Source: Desulfuromonadaceae bacterium (GTDB lineage Bacteria > Desulfobacterota > Desulfuromonadia > Desulfuromonadales > Geopsychrobacteraceae). Taken from it: a DNA stretch of 24,509 nt. Each line of letters begins with the position of its first letter. Position 1 is the first letter of the stretch. The position numbers and the translations under genes were made by a program. Under the pieces are notes generated by a model. It did no database searches, was not told the DNA's origin, and was given only the letters and a program-made list of their open reading frames with translations. The DNA is taken from the NCBI GenBank assembly GCA_030639985.1, contig DAOWKG010000129.1, positions 1-24,509 of the forward strand, written 5' to 3'. This document shows, in pieces, positions 1 through 7,362 of the stretch.

Positions 1-278
1 GTGAGGAACTCTGGCAAATTTTGGGGCACCAGCAAGGGGTTGAAACTTCGGGCTGGCCAGAATGGGATGAGTCTGCCTTGGTCACTGCCGAAATCACTAT
101 GGTGGTGCAGGTAAATGGTAAAGTGCGTGGTAAAATTACCATTGCCGTTGATAGCGATAAGGAGACGATCGAAACCGAGGCACTGGCAGAGCCTAATGTG
201 CAACGTTTCATTGCTGAAAAACAGGTTCGCAAGCTTATTGTTGTTCCAGGCCGTTTAGTTAATATTGTGGTCGCATGA
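1..278 (+). CDS. leuS: Leucyl-tRNA synthetase, C-terminal end (5' truncated by window)
   Basis: This is the last ~92 residues of leucyl-tRNA synthetase, the class I enzyme that charges tRNA-Leu with leucine in the cytoplasm. The frame is open back to base 3, reading EELWQ-ILGH, so the gene continues upstream of the window. A TTG at 21 is only an internal codon. The visible part is the C-terminal appendage typical of bacterial LeuRS: a W-P-x-x-D/E stretch, [12 protein letters not shown] near the middle, and a [14 protein letters not shown] ending. The catalytic HIGH and KMSKS motifs lie outside the window. The stop overlaps the lptE start by four bases (ATGA), the leuS-lptE-holA arrangement common in proteobacteria, so the three genes are probably co-transcribed. 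Recognition rests on the very conserved VNGKVRG block. Confidence 0.95.
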   Translation, partial: EELWQILGHQQGVETSGWPEWDESALVTAEITMVVQVNGKVRGKITIAVDSDKETIETEALAEPNVQRFIAEKQVRKLIVVPGRLVNIVVA

Positions 279-784
279 TGAAAATGTATGTTCAGCTTAT
301 TTTCCTCCTTTGTCTGGTTGGCTGCGGCTATAATTTCCCCGGTCAGGTCGGGGTATTGCCGGGAGGGGTGGAAAAAATCTATATCCCGCTATTTGTTAAT
401 CAGACCGCTGAACCTCTACTTGAAAACAAATTGACCAATCTGGTCAGCGAAGTTTTTACTCGTAACCACAAAATTGGGCAGATTGAGAATCGTGAGCTCG
501 CTGATGCGATACTGCAGGGGACGATAATTAATTACCGCAGTGGAGCACTCTCATATGATCGCAACGATGCCATCGGCGAATATCGAGCCACTATGACAGT
601 TGCTGTAGCACTGCTTGACACAGATACCAAATCGCCGCTGTGGGAGAAAGAAATCAGTTGGAGCAGTATCTATCATGCCGCTGACGATAAAATTGCCCAG
701 GAGGATTTTGAACAGCAGGCAATTGAAGAAATAAGCAGACATCTGGCAGAAGAAATTCTTTACCAGTTGCTTGATGATTTTTGA
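275..784 (+). CDS. lptE: LPS-assembly lipoprotein LptE
   Basis: LptE is the outer-membrane lipoprotein that plugs the LptD barrel and helps insert lipopolysaccharide into the outer leaflet. The 169-residue product starts with a short basic and hydrophobic signal peptide (residues 1-16) and a lipobox L14-V15-G16-C17, so Cys17 would be lipidated after signal peptidase II cleavage. Next comes GYNFPG, typical of the family's mature N-terminus, and then the YIPLFVNQT strand. Length fits the usual 160-200. The start is the ATG overlapping the leuS stop (ATGA). ATGs at 278 and 284 are alternatives, and no strong Shine-Dalgarno is visible, which suggests translational coupling. LptE diverges fast, so the call rests on lipobox, size, GYxxPG start and position between leuS and holA. 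Confidence 0.87.
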   Translation: MMKMYVQLIFLLCLVGCGYNFPGQVGVLPGGVEKIYIPLFVNQTAEPLLENKLTNLVSEVFTRNHKIGQIENRELADAILQGTIINYRSGALSYDRNDAIGEYRATMTVAVALLDTDTKSPLWEKEISWSSIYHAADDKIAQEDFEQQAIEEISRHLAEEILYQLLDDF

Positions 785-787
785 TAA

Positions 788-1786
788 ATGAACGGTGACG
801 AATTATTCCGCAAGTTGCGCGCTAATCAAGTTCCCGAACTTATTTTTCTCTATGGTCCAGAAGACTTTCTGGTAAAGCGGGCAGCTCGTGCAGTTAGAAC
901 CGCAGTTTTGTCTGCTGCTGGAGATGATTTTAACGATAATCAATTTTACGGTAAAGATACTACCGCCGGAGAGATTATTGAGGCGGCAATGACCTATCCG
1001 ATGTTTGCCGCAAAACGTTTAGTAACGGTCAAAGATGCTCAGCAGTTGCCTGCCGCTGAGCTTGAAAAATTACTCTCCTATCTGGATGAACCGGCTCCGG
1101 AAACGTGCCTGTTATTTATTGCCGACAAGATTGATAGTCGCCGCAAGTTTTTTAAAAAATTTAAAAAATGTGGTGACCTGATTGAGTTTAAATCCCTTTC
1201 TGATCGTGAAACTCCTGGTTACATCCGCAATATTCTGAGTCAACGTGAAGTGAAAATCTCTGCCGACGCACTGGAACTTTTCAGCGTTTTGGTGGGTAAT
1301 AACCTGCACGAAGTTCATGCCGAACTGGATAAGCTGACATTGTATATTGGTACTGCTACGTTGATCGATATAAAAGATGTTCATGCGGTAGTTTCCAGAG
1401 GTCGCTCGGAAAATATTTTTGCCTTGGGTGATGCTGTCGGTAGTGGTGATATTGGTAAAGCGTTAACCTTAATCATGCGTCTTACTGCTGCCGGAGAAGC
1501 ACCACTTAAGATTCTTTTTTTACTGGTAAGACATTTTCGTCAACTTTGGAAGGTACGTGAACTGCAAGTGCAAAAGCGTCCGGTAAATGAGTTGGCAAAG
1601 ATAGCTGGGGTTCCACCTTTTGTCGTTAATGGTATGGTGCAACAGGGGAAGCGATTTTCACGCAAAGATTTTATCCGGGCTCACGAACTGTTTTTAGAAA
1701 CCGATTTGGCCATGAAGTCAAGCGGAGCAGATGCGGAAGCGTTGTTGGAGAGCTTGATTTTGAAGCTAGTTAAAAGCCGGGGCTGA
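788..1786 (+). CDS. holA: DNA polymerase III, delta subunit
   Basis: HolA (delta) is the clamp-loader subunit that opens the beta sliding clamp during replication. The product has 332 residues, close to the usual 330-345. It begins with the family pattern ELIFLYGPEDFLVKRAARA (residues ~17-35), a degenerate AAA+ N-terminal domain. A middle domain and a C-terminal collar domain follow, the latter containing the LFLLVRHFRQLWKVREL segment and ending in LESLILKLV. The gene starts three bases after the lptE stop and has no obvious ribosome-binding site, so it is probably coupled to lptE. Its stop codon lies inside the left arm of the hairpin at 1776-1801. Chromosomal position next to leuS and lptE and opposite rpsT agrees with the identification. 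Confidence 0.93.
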   Translation: MNGDELFRKLRANQVPELIFLYGPEDFLVKRAARAVRTAVLSAAGDDFNDNQFYGKDTTAGEIIEAAMTYPMFAAKRLVTVKDAQQLPAAELEKLLSYLDEPAPETCLLFIADKIDSRRKFFKKFKKCGDLIEFKSLSDRETPGYIRNILSQREVKISADALELFSVLVGNNLHEVHAELDKLTLYIGTATLIDIKDVHAVVSRGRSENIFALGDAVGSGDIGKALTLIMRLTAAGEAPLKILFLLVRHFRQLWKVRELQVQKRPVNELAKIAGVPPFVVNGMVQQGKRFSRKDFIRAHELFLETDLAMKSSGADAEALLESLILKLVKSRG

Positions 1787-1801
1787 ATAATCAGCCCCGG
1801 C
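1771..1801 (-). terminator. Strong hairpin terminator for rpsT (possibly bidirectional)
   Basis: A perfect 11-bp stem (1776-1786 with 1791-1801, GCCGGGGCTGA type) closes a 4-base ATAA loop. Read on the minus strand it is followed by a short U-tract (TTTTA, complement of 1771-1775), so it suits rpsT. On the plus strand it lacks a clear T-run but may still slow holA transcripts. The holA stop codon is part of the stem. Confidence 0.8.
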
Positions 1802-1822
1802 AATTAAACTGTGATTATTTAT

Positions 1823-2086
1823 TTAGTTCAGGGTGTTAACCAGCTTGGTCAAGCGGGAAATCTTCCGGCTGGCAGTGGCTTTTTTGATAACCCCTTTGGT
1901 TGCAGTTTTATCAATGTAGGGGAGAGCTTTTGTTAGAACTGTTTTTGCTGCATCTTTGTCTTCGGCGGTAACTGCTTCACGAACCTGCTTTACCAGATTA
2001 CGCATGGTGGTGCGGATGTGAGTGTTACGAGCTCTTTTTACGGCATTTTGACGGTTACGTTTTGCAGCTGATTTATGGTTTGCCAC
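1823..2086 (-). CDS. rpsT: 30S ribosomal protein S20
   Basis: S20 binds 16S rRNA early in assembly of the 30S subunit. The 87-residue product is highly basic and starts (V/M)ANHKSAAKRNRQ, the hallmark S20 N-terminus, with KALPYIDKTATKGVIKKATA near the C-terminus (residues ~56-75). The start chosen is GTG at 2086, nine bases or so after an AAGGAG ribosome-binding site. An ATG 14 codons further upstream would add a tail not seen in S20. A non-ATG start is common for rpsT and can weaken translation. The gene has its own promoter (2139-2167) and a strong terminator, so it is a single-gene unit transcribed away from murJ and toward holA. Confidence 0.97.
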   Translation of the reverse strand: MANHKSAAKRNRQNAVKRARNTHIRTTMRNLVKQVREAVTAEDKDAAKTVLTKALPYIDKTATKGVIKKATASRKISRLTKLVNTLN

Positions 2087-2138
2087 GAATTGATTCTCCT
2101 TGTTAATTTTATAAGTTCTACGCCTCAAATTTTTTGCG

Positions 2139-2167
2139 ATACTAGTTTGTTGACATTTTTATGTCAA
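2139..2167 (-). promoter_or_regulatory. Promoter of rpsT
   Basis: On the minus strand a perfect -35 TTGACA (2162-2167) is separated by 17 bases from TAGTAT (2139-2144, 4 of 6 matches to the consensus -10). Predicted initiation is near 2132, leaving a ~46-base leader ahead of the rpsT GTG. It overlaps the divergent murJ promoter. Confidence 0.75.
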
Positions 2168-2175
2168 GTTATAAT
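2147..2175 (+). promoter_or_regulatory. Likely promoter of murJ
   Basis: A perfect TATAAT at 2170-2175 lies 17 bases after TTGTTG (2147-2152). A perfect TTGACA at 2150-2155 also precedes it, but at only 14 bases, too short for a normal sigma-70 spacer. The -10 is convincing and the -35 is uncertain. Initiation near 2182 would leave a ~67-base leader. Confidence 0.55.
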
Positions 2176-2248
2176 GTGCTAATAAGATTAAAAAAAACAC
2201 GTATCTTCAAACTGTTATGACGATTTTCTTTAGGATTAAAATTTTCGA

Positions 2249-3814
2249 ATGGTTGAGAATAAAAAAATCGCTGCGGCAACCATGGTTATGGCATCAGCAA
2301 CATCCCTAAGTCGGATTGCCGGTTTAGTCAGGGATGTTGTTGTGGCAAGATTTTTTGGTGCGGGAATGGTAACGGATGCTTTTTTTATGGCATTTACGAT
2401 TCCAAACCTGTTGCGGCGTTTCTTTGGTGAAGGCTCTTTGACTGCCGCTTTTATTCCGATATATTCAGAAGTTTTTCACCAGCGTGGTGAAAAAGAGGCG
2501 CAGCAGTTAGCTAACCGTTGCGTCAGTCTGTTATTGTTAATTATGTTGGTGGTTGTTTCGTTAGGGGTAATTTTATCACCATGGATTGTACAGGGGATTG
2601 GTTATGGTTTTGGTCAAGTGGCAGGAAAGCTGCAGTTAACCGATCAGCTAAATCGGATCATGTTTCCATATATCGGACTGGTGTCAATGTTGGCATTGTT
2701 GACCGGTATTCTCAATGTCAGAGGTCATTTTTTTCTCCCTTCATTATCGCCACTGTTCTTAAATTTGGCGATGATAATCAGTGCCTTAACCATGGGCCAT
2801 TTATTTGCACAGCCAATTTATGCCCTTGCTGTGGGGGTTATATTAGGGGGCATGGTACAACTACTACTCCAATTTCCGGTTTTATGCCGTTATAAAATCA
2901 AGTTGAGGCTAGATTTTAACTTTCGCGGTGATACTTATCTGCGTAAAATTATGACATTGATGCTGCCGGGGATAGCCGGAGTGGCAATTTACCAGATTAA
3001 CATTGTTGTCACCCGACTATTGGCGTCATTTCTTCCCGAGGGAAGTGTTTCGTATCTTTACTATGGTCAACGCCTGTTTGAATTCCCCCAAGGGATCTTT
3101 ATTGTCTCCTTAGCTCAGGCAGCATTGCCGATGATGAGCCGTCAGGTCGCCGAGAACGATGAGGTTGGCCTGCGACAATCGTTATCTTTTGCAATGACCT
3201 TGATCTCTATATTCACCCTTCCTGCAATCGTGGGACTGATTGTTTGTTCTCAGCCGATCTATTCACTTTTTTTTCTTGGTGGCGAGTTTGATACGCTAGC
3301 ACTTGAAAATACTGCACTGGCACTAGTCTGTTATGCTCCTGGGCTTATATTTGTCGGTTACAGCCGGATTGCAGCACAAACATTCTATGCGTTAAAAGAT
3401 ACCCGTACCCCAGTAGTTATTTCGTTTTGGACCTTATTGGTTAATCTGGTTGTCGGTGTTGTCCTTATGCAGTTTTATGGATTTGTCGGATTGGCCATAG
3501 CTCTGACGCTGGCATCTGCGTTTAATGCAGCAATGTTGTTGGTATTGTTGCAGCGCAAGGTTGGTACTTTTTTTCACAAAGCCCTCTATATCCCGATTTT
3601 AAAGGCTATCCCGGCATGTTTATTAATGGCATTAGTGGTTACCTTAATTCTTAATCGGGTCGATTGGTTACAGCCGGGATTATGGTTGAATAAATCTTTG
3701 GTGTTAGGTGCTGCCATTGGTATTGGGGCTTTAACCTATCTGGGTTGTTGTTACCTGTTCAAAGTAGAAGAGATTCAACAGGGGTGGCAGGTGCTGCGTA
3801 ATAGAGGTAAATAA
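2249..3814 (+). CDS. murJ: Lipid II flippase MurJ
   Basis: MurJ (MviN family, MOP superfamily) flips the peptidoglycan precursor lipid II from the inner to the outer face of the cytoplasmic membrane. The 521-residue protein is almost wholly hydrophobic, consistent with about 14 membrane helices. It begins with the family signature: SRIAGLVRDVVVARFFGAG, then TDAFFMAFTIPNLLRRFFGEG (residues ~21-60), which includes the conserved arginines and acidic residue of the central cavity. YYGQRLFEFPQGIF lies near residues 270-285. The ATG at 2249 gives the normal N-terminal length; the ribosome-binding site is weak (AGGA about 13 bases upstream). It appears to be a single-gene unit between rpsT and fxsA. 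No terminator is evident in the 72 bases before the convergent fxsA end. Confidence 0.95.
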   Translation: MVENKKIAAATMVMASATSLSRIAGLVRDVVVARFFGAGMVTDAFFMAFTIPNLLRRFFGEGSLTAAFIPIYSEVFHQRGEKEAQQLANRCVSLLLLIMLVVVSLGVILSPWIVQGIGYGFGQVAGKLQLTDQLNRIMFPYIGLVSMLALLTGILNVRGHFFLPSLSPLFLNLAMIISALTMGHLFAQPIYALAVGVILGGMVQLLLQFPVLCRYKIKLRLDFNFRGDTYLRKIMTLMLPGIAGVAIYQINIVVTRLLASFLPEGSVSYLYYGQRLFEFPQGIFIVSLAQAALPMMSRQVAENDEVGLRQSLSFAMTLISIFTLPAIVGLIVCSQPIYSLFFLGGEFDTLALENTALALVCYAPGLIFVGYSRIAAQTFYALKDTRTPVVISFWTLLVNLVVGVVLMQFYGFVGLAIALTLASAFNAAMLLVLLQRKVGTFFHKALYIPILKAIPACLLMALVVTLILNRVDWLQPGLWLNKSLVLGAAIGIGALTYLGCCYLFKVEEIQQGWQVLRNRGK

Positions 3815-3886
3815 TAATACCCATGTGTTTGTCGCGGTTGGATTTTATAGACTGATCTTCGTTATTTGGGACTTTACTAAATAAAC

Positions 3887-4282
3887 CTACTTAAATTGTT
3901 TGAAATTTATTTCTCCACGCTGAATTTTTAGATCGAGCCATTTTTTTAACCATACCTTGAAAAATTGTCTGGTGACCGGAGTCAGCAGGCAAAATCCAAA
4001 CAGATCGGTGCAAAATCCAGGGGTCAAAAGGAGTAGTCCACCAGTCAGAATCATTACTCCATCCATCATTTCTTGAGCCGGAACTTTGCCTTGATTCAGA
4101 TCAGTTTGAATTTTATTAATTAAATCAAAACCCTGACTTCTTGCTAGGTATGCACCGGCAATTCCGGTAACTAATATCATCCCGATTGTAGCGGCGGCCC
4201 CGATTTGTCGCCCTGCTTCAATTAATACGTAAAGTTCAATTACAGGCACTAAAGTAAAGAGTATTAGGAGTTTTATAAACAT
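3887..4282 (-). CDS. fxsA: FxsA family membrane protein
   Basis: FxsA is a small inner-membrane protein named for suppressing phage T7 exclusion by the F plasmid when overproduced; its normal role is unknown. The 131-residue product has hydrophobic segments at ~3-23, ~28-47 and ~73-93. It shows the family pattern: VPVIELYVLIEAG (residues ~13-25), IGAAATIGMILVTGIAGAYLAR, a D-G-V-M-I-L-TGG-LLLTPGF block (~74-91), then T-D-L-F-GFCLLTP and a charged C-terminal tail. Length is in the usual 130-160 range. The start is supported by an AAAGGA ribosome-binding site about 9 bases upstream. mazG lies upstream on the same strand, 268 bases away, so co-transcription is possible but unproven. Confidence 0.9.
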   Translation of the reverse strand: MFIKLLILFTLVPVIELYVLIEAGRQIGAAATIGMILVTGIAGAYLARSQGFDLINKIQTDLNQGKVPAQEMMDGVMILTGGLLLLTPGFCTDLFGFCLLTPVTRQFFKVWLKKWLDLKIQRGEINFKQFK

Positions 4283-4469
4283 CTATGGGTCCTTTCATGA
4301 AAAACATTAATAAATTCATAAGAGCTATATGGTAATTTTAAACTTAGTTATTAATCATTCGTAAGTACTTGAAAATACATCAAAATAAAACTGGTTAAAA
4401 AATAGGCAAAATGTTGTTGTTGACTGGTTTTCGTGTGTCAATGATATTTTCAACAGCTTTACGCACAAG

Positions 4470-4478
4470 TTATCCACA
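4470..4478 (+). promoter_or_regulatory. Perfect DnaA-box sequence in the mazG-fxsA gap
   Basis: TTATCCACA matches the consensus 9-mer bound by DnaA. It stands alone in a 268-base AT-rich gap (4283-4550) upstream of fxsA, flanked by partly complementary ACGCACAAG and CTTGCGTGG. One such 9-mer would occur by chance in roughly one of five windows this size, so binding is only a possibility. I see no confident promoter or gene elsewhere in this gap. Confidence 0.35.
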
Positions 4479-4550
4479 GCTTGCGTGGATGGATTCTAAA
4501 ACCTTTTGTTTTTCACTGACTTTGCAATTAATGACCTAAAAAGAGTTCTT

Positions 4551-5234
4551 TTAATTGTCAATCTCAGCTATAACCTCAATGGTTTTTTTGCGGAGCAAAT
4601 CTTCGGCATCTAGTTGCAGTGAATTGCCAAGTTGAACCACGCCAAAGAGTAAATTACCAAATAATTTATCTAGATCATTTTTAGAACCAATTGGATCAGC
4701 AGTAACAAGAGAAAGTTGTCGCAGGATATCATGGATTTTGTCAACCTCAATTGTCTGAAGATTATTATCCAAACTTTTTGCAACTTTTGCTGCTTTTTTT
4801 AAGGCGGGTAGATTGGCTGGTATGCGATCAGCCAATTTATTGCCTTTACCTTTGGCCGCACGTTCCTGTTGTTTAATTTTTTGCCAGCGTGCTGCGTGAT
4901 CGTCAGCATTTGCATTGCCAAATACATGCGGATGTCTGCGGATCAGTTTATTGCTGATTGATTCTGCAACCTCAGCCAGGCCAAATTTATTTTGTTCAGA
5001 AAACATTTGCGCCATAAAAACGACTTGAAGCAAGAGGTCACCCAATTCATCACGAATTTCAAATGTATCATTGTTGTCAATCGCTTCAATTAATTCGTAA
5101 GTTTCTTCGAGTATGTATGGTTTCAGGGTTTCTGGTGTTTGTTGCTGATCCCAGGGGCAGCCATGTGGTGAACGCAGGGTTGCCATTATTTCAATCAGTT
5201 TGAGCAGTGCTGTAGCTGTTTGTTTGTCGGTCAT
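4551..5234 (-). CDS. mazG: MazG-type nucleoside triphosphate pyrophosphohydrolase
   Basis: MazG hydrolyses (d)NTPs to the monophosphate and pyrophosphate, cleaning damaged nucleotides from the pool. The 227-residue product starts with the family block LRSPHGCPWDQQQT (residues 20-33) and the first NTP-PPase motif: EETYE at 43-47 followed by E63-L-G-D66. RRHPHVFG lies at 99-106. The second MazG domain is poor: where relatives read ELGDLLF, this has LFGNLLF (191-197), losing both acidic ligands, and the protein ends ~35 residues earlier than the 263-residue E. coli enzyme. The N-terminal site looks intact, so activity probably resides there. AGGAAAA precedes the ATG. No mazEF toxin-antitoxin genes are adjacent, so a housekeeping role is likely. 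Confidence 0.9.
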   Translation of the reverse strand: MTDKQTATALLKLIEIMATLRSPHGCPWDQQQTPETLKPYILEETYELIEAIDNNDTFEIRDELGDLLLQVVFMAQMFSEQNKFGLAEVAESISNKLIRRHPHVFGNANADDHAARWQKIKQQERAAKGKGNKLADRIPANLPALKKAAKVAKSLDNNLQTIEVDKIHDILRQLSLVTADPIGSKNDLDKLFGNLLFGVVQLGNSLQLDAEDLLRKKTIEVIAEIDN

Positions 5235-5338
5235 TAAGTTTTCCTGGTGTTTGTTGTTATGGGCCTAATTAGTTTGATTTTGAATTTTTTTTATGCATAT
5301 CGGTAACCAGTTTGCAGTTGCTTATTTACGGTCTTTTG

Positions 5339-5355
5339 CTGGTAATAAATACCAG
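5339..5355. repeat. Short perfect inverted repeat upstream of mazG
   Basis: CTGGTA (5339-5344) and TACCAG (5350-5355) form a perfect 6-bp inverted repeat around ATAAA, in the 271-base gap between divergent mazG and the yceD operon. It lies about 100 bases upstream of each start and could be an operator, but the length is too short to argue strongly. Apart from this and the promoter at 5453-5480, I see nothing else in the gap. Confidence 0.3.
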
Positions 5356-5452
5356 ACTACATGTCTGCTCAAAAATAACTTGCAAATCAACGGTGAATGG
5401 GCTAGAAAATGCGCCATTCTGAATAGTTGAAAAGTGTACTTGTCGGTTTGTC

Positions 5453-5480
5453 TTGACATGATTTGGTCTAGCTTTATACT
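5453..5480 (+). promoter_or_regulatory. Near-consensus promoter of the yceD-rpmF-plsX-fab operon
   Basis: TTGACA (5453-5458, perfect -35) and TATACT (5475-5480, 5 of 6 to the -10) are spaced by 16 bases. Initiation is expected near 5487, about 19 bases ahead of the GTG at 5506. This is the best sigma-70-type promoter in the window and heads the lipid-synthesis cluster. Confidence 0.8.
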
Positions 5481-5505
5481 GTTCCCTTTGCCTTGGTGGT
5501 GATTT

Positions 5506-6048
5506 GTGCGGATTGAGCTGAAAGATATCAAAGCGGGAGAGTTGGAGCAAGAGTACTCATGCTCTTTAGCAGATTTTCCTGACCTTCAGGAACTAGCCGG
5601 GGTCGATGACCTTAAATTCTACCCACCGTTTGAGTTTAAGTTGCGCTTACAGCGGTCTGGTAAGTTTATTGAAGTGGACGGTCAGTTGCATGCCGTCGTC
5701 AGATTAAAATGTGGTCGTTGTTTGCATCATTATAGGTTACCTCTAGCGGAGTCATTTAGTTTCACTTTTGTGCCGCAACCGGAGAGTTGTGAGACGGAAG
5801 AAGAAGTTGAATTGGCAGCGGCAGATCTTGGGTTGACTTGTTATCAGGATGATGTGCTGGAGTTGCAGGAACCATTGCAGGAACAATTACTGATGGCAAT
5901 ACCAATTAGTCCCCTCTGTGATGTTTCGTGCCGGGGGCTTTGTCCTGAATGTGGTGTGAACTTAAATGTTAGTAGTTGTGAGTGTGTAAAAAAACCGTTT
6001 AATAGTAAATTTAATATATTGGCTGATATGAATTTTAAAAAGACCTGA
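5506..6048 (+). CDS. yceD: YceD/DUF177 family protein (23S rRNA accumulation protein)
   Basis: This 180-residue protein belongs to the DUF177/YceD family, found next to rpmF in most bacteria and linked to 23S rRNA accumulation; its molecular action is not established. It shows the family layout: an MRIELKDI start, a variable N-terminal half, a central V-x-L-K-CGRC motif (~residues 64-72) and a second cysteine cluster CDVSCRGLCPECG (~140-152). The two clusters could bind a metal. The start is GTG: an in-frame stop (TGA) ends immediately before base 5503, and a weak GGTGG ribosome-binding site lies about six bases upstream. It is the first gene of the operon driven from 5453-5480. Confidence 0.9.
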   Translation: MRIELKDIKAGELEQEYSCSLADFPDLQELAGVDDLKFYPPFEFKLRLQRSGKFIEVDGQLHAVVRLKCGRCLHHYRLPLAESFSFTFVPQPESCETEEEVELAAADLGLTCYQDDVLELQEPLQEQLLMAIPISPLCDVSCRGLCPECGVNLNVSSCECVKKPFNSKFNILADMNFKKT

Positions 6049-6070
6049 TTTGTCTAATCAGGCGTTACCT

Positions 6071-6105
6071 TGATATTTTATTAATAGTTTGAAATATCAT
6101 TTTTT
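6071..6105 (+). terminator. AT-rich hairpin plus T-run ahead of rpmF (attenuator candidate)
   Basis: TGATATTT (6071-6078) pairs perfectly with AAATATCA (6092-6099) and is followed by six Ts (6100-6105), eight bases before the rpmF ribosome-binding site. The stem is AT-only apart from one G-C pair, so it would be a weak terminator or partial attenuator. A separate 7-bp hairpin (CCTGATT/AATCAGG, 6044-6062) spans the yceD stop. Confidence 0.4.
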
Positions 6106-6126
6106 GAATTGTAAGGAGAAAGTATA

Positions 6127-6309
6127 ATGGCGGTACCAAAAAAGAAAACATCTAAGTCCAAAAAAAATATGCGTCGTTCCCATGATGCCATAAGTGCACC
6201 GGGAATTTCGGTTTGTCCTCAATGTCAGGAGCCAAAGTTGCCGCACCGTGTTTGCCCACACTGTGGAACTTATAAAGGTAAAGAAATAATCAGTAGTGAT
6301 GAAGTTTAA
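6127..6309 (+). CDS. rpmF: 50S ribosomal protein L32
   Basis: L32 is a small zinc-ribbon protein of the large ribosomal subunit. The 60-residue product begins [20 protein letters not shown], the standard L32 start. It keeps two CxxC pairs (C-P-Q-C and C-P-H-C, residues ~31-46), so this is the zinc-binding C+ form. The many lysines and arginines fit rRNA binding. An excellent AAGGAG lies eight bases before the ATG. It sits between yceD and plsX, the widely conserved arrangement that couples ribosome and phospholipid synthesis genes, and is probably transcribed with them, with possible attenuation at the hairpin just upstream. Confidence 0.98.
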   Translation: MAVPKKKTSKSKKNMRRSHDAISAPGISVCPQCQEPKLPHRVCPHCGTYKGKEIISSDEV

Positions 6310-6327
6310 TCTGGTCTGATTGCGATC

Positions 6328-7323
6328 ATGTCAGTAAAAATTGCCGTTGATGCTATGGGGGGTGACAACTCACCTGCTGCTGAAGTTGCTGGTGCTGTTG
6401 TCGCTTGCCGTGAGTGGGGTTGCCAGATTGTTCTCGTGGGTGACACTGCGCAGATTGAGGCAGAGCTGGAAAAACATCAAGCTGCCGATCTAGGTATTGC
6501 TGTCCATCATGCCAGCGAAGTTGTTGGTATGCACGAATCTCCATCTATAGCGTTGCGGAAAAAGAAGGACTCGTCAATTCGGGTTGCTTTTGATCTGGTG
6601 AAAAAAGGGTCTGCTTCTGCTGTTGTCAGTGCTGGTAATTCAGGCGCAATTATGGCTTGTGGAATGTTTGTCCTGGGTCGGGTAAAAGGGATTGAGCGAC
6701 CGGCAATTGCCACTTTGTTGCCAAACCTTAATGCTGAAACCATGGTGCTGGACATGGGGGCAAATGTCGATTGCAAGGCTTCCCATCTTAATCAATTTGC
6801 CCTTATGGGTAGCCTCTATGTTGAACATTTTCTTGCCAAACCCAACCCCAGAGTTGGTCTGCTCTCAAATGGTGAAGAAGAAAAAAAAGGGAACGATCTT
6901 ACCCGTGAAGCACACTTGCTTTTGAAAGATTCCCCCTTAAATTACATCGGCTATGTTGAAGGTGGCGATGTTTATAACGGCTCGGTTGATGTTGTCGTCT
7001 GTGATGGCTTTGTTGGTAACGTTGTACTGAAGGTATCAGAAGGACTCGCCGTCGCTATTGGGACAATGTTGAAACAGGAAATTGAAGGTCGATTTTGGGC
7101 CAAGCTGGGTTACTTATTTAGTAAGCCGGCATTTGCTGCATTTAAGAAAAGAACCAACCCGGCCGAATATGGTGGTGCCCCGTTACTTGGTATTGCAGGT
7201 GCCGGTATCGTTTGTCATGGTAGTTCTGATGCTGTAGCAATAAGCATTGCAATTAGGCAGGCGGGCGAATATGCAAAAATTCGTTTTGAAGATAAACTTG
7301 TCAATTTGCTGAGTGCAGACTGA
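6328..7323 (+). CDS. plsX: Phosphate acyltransferase PlsX
   Basis: PlsX converts acyl-ACP and phosphate to acyl-phosphate, the acyl donor that PlsY uses for the first step of phospholipid synthesis. It is a peripheral membrane enzyme. The 331-residue protein begins [13 protein letters not shown] (residues ~4-16), the family signature. It also contains [10 protein letters not shown] (~100-109), [12 protein letters not shown] (~139-150) and a [18 protein letters not shown] block (~222-239). Length is normal. The ATG at 6328 gives the standard N-terminus although its ribosome-binding site is weak. The order rpmF-plsX-fabH is the classic cluster, so it is co-expressed with the fatty-acid initiation enzyme whose product chain feeds it. 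Confidence 0.97.
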   Translation: MSVKIAVDAMGGDNSPAAEVAGAVVACREWGCQIVLVGDTAQIEAELEKHQAADLGIAVHHASEVVGMHESPSIALRKKKDSSIRVAFDLVKKGSASAVVSAGNSGAIMACGMFVLGRVKGIERPAIATLLPNLNAETMVLDMGANVDCKASHLNQFALMGSLYVEHFLAKPNPRVGLLSNGEEEKKGNDLTREAHLLLKDSPLNYIGYVEGGDVYNGSVDVVVCDGFVGNVVLKVSEGLAVAIGTMLKQEIEGRFWAKLGYLFSKPAFAAFKKRTNPAEYGGAPLLGIAGAGIVCHGSSDAVAISIAIRQAGEYAKIRFEDKLVNLLSAD

Positions 7324-7362
7324 TTGATGGCGGTTTAGTTCAGGCCAAGGAGTAATTTGAGA

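Noticed and set aside
2087..2128. Longer S20 reading frame from an ATG at 2128
   Set aside because: The extra 14 residues are not part of S20; AAGGAG correctly spaced before GTG at 2086 defines the start.
4283..4550. Replication origin
   Set aside because: Only one DnaA box, no cluster of boxes, and no dnaA, dnaN, gidA or rpmH nearby.
4551..5234. mazG as part of a toxin-antitoxin or defence locus
   Set aside because: No mazE/mazF or other toxin gene is adjacent; neighbours are housekeeping genes.
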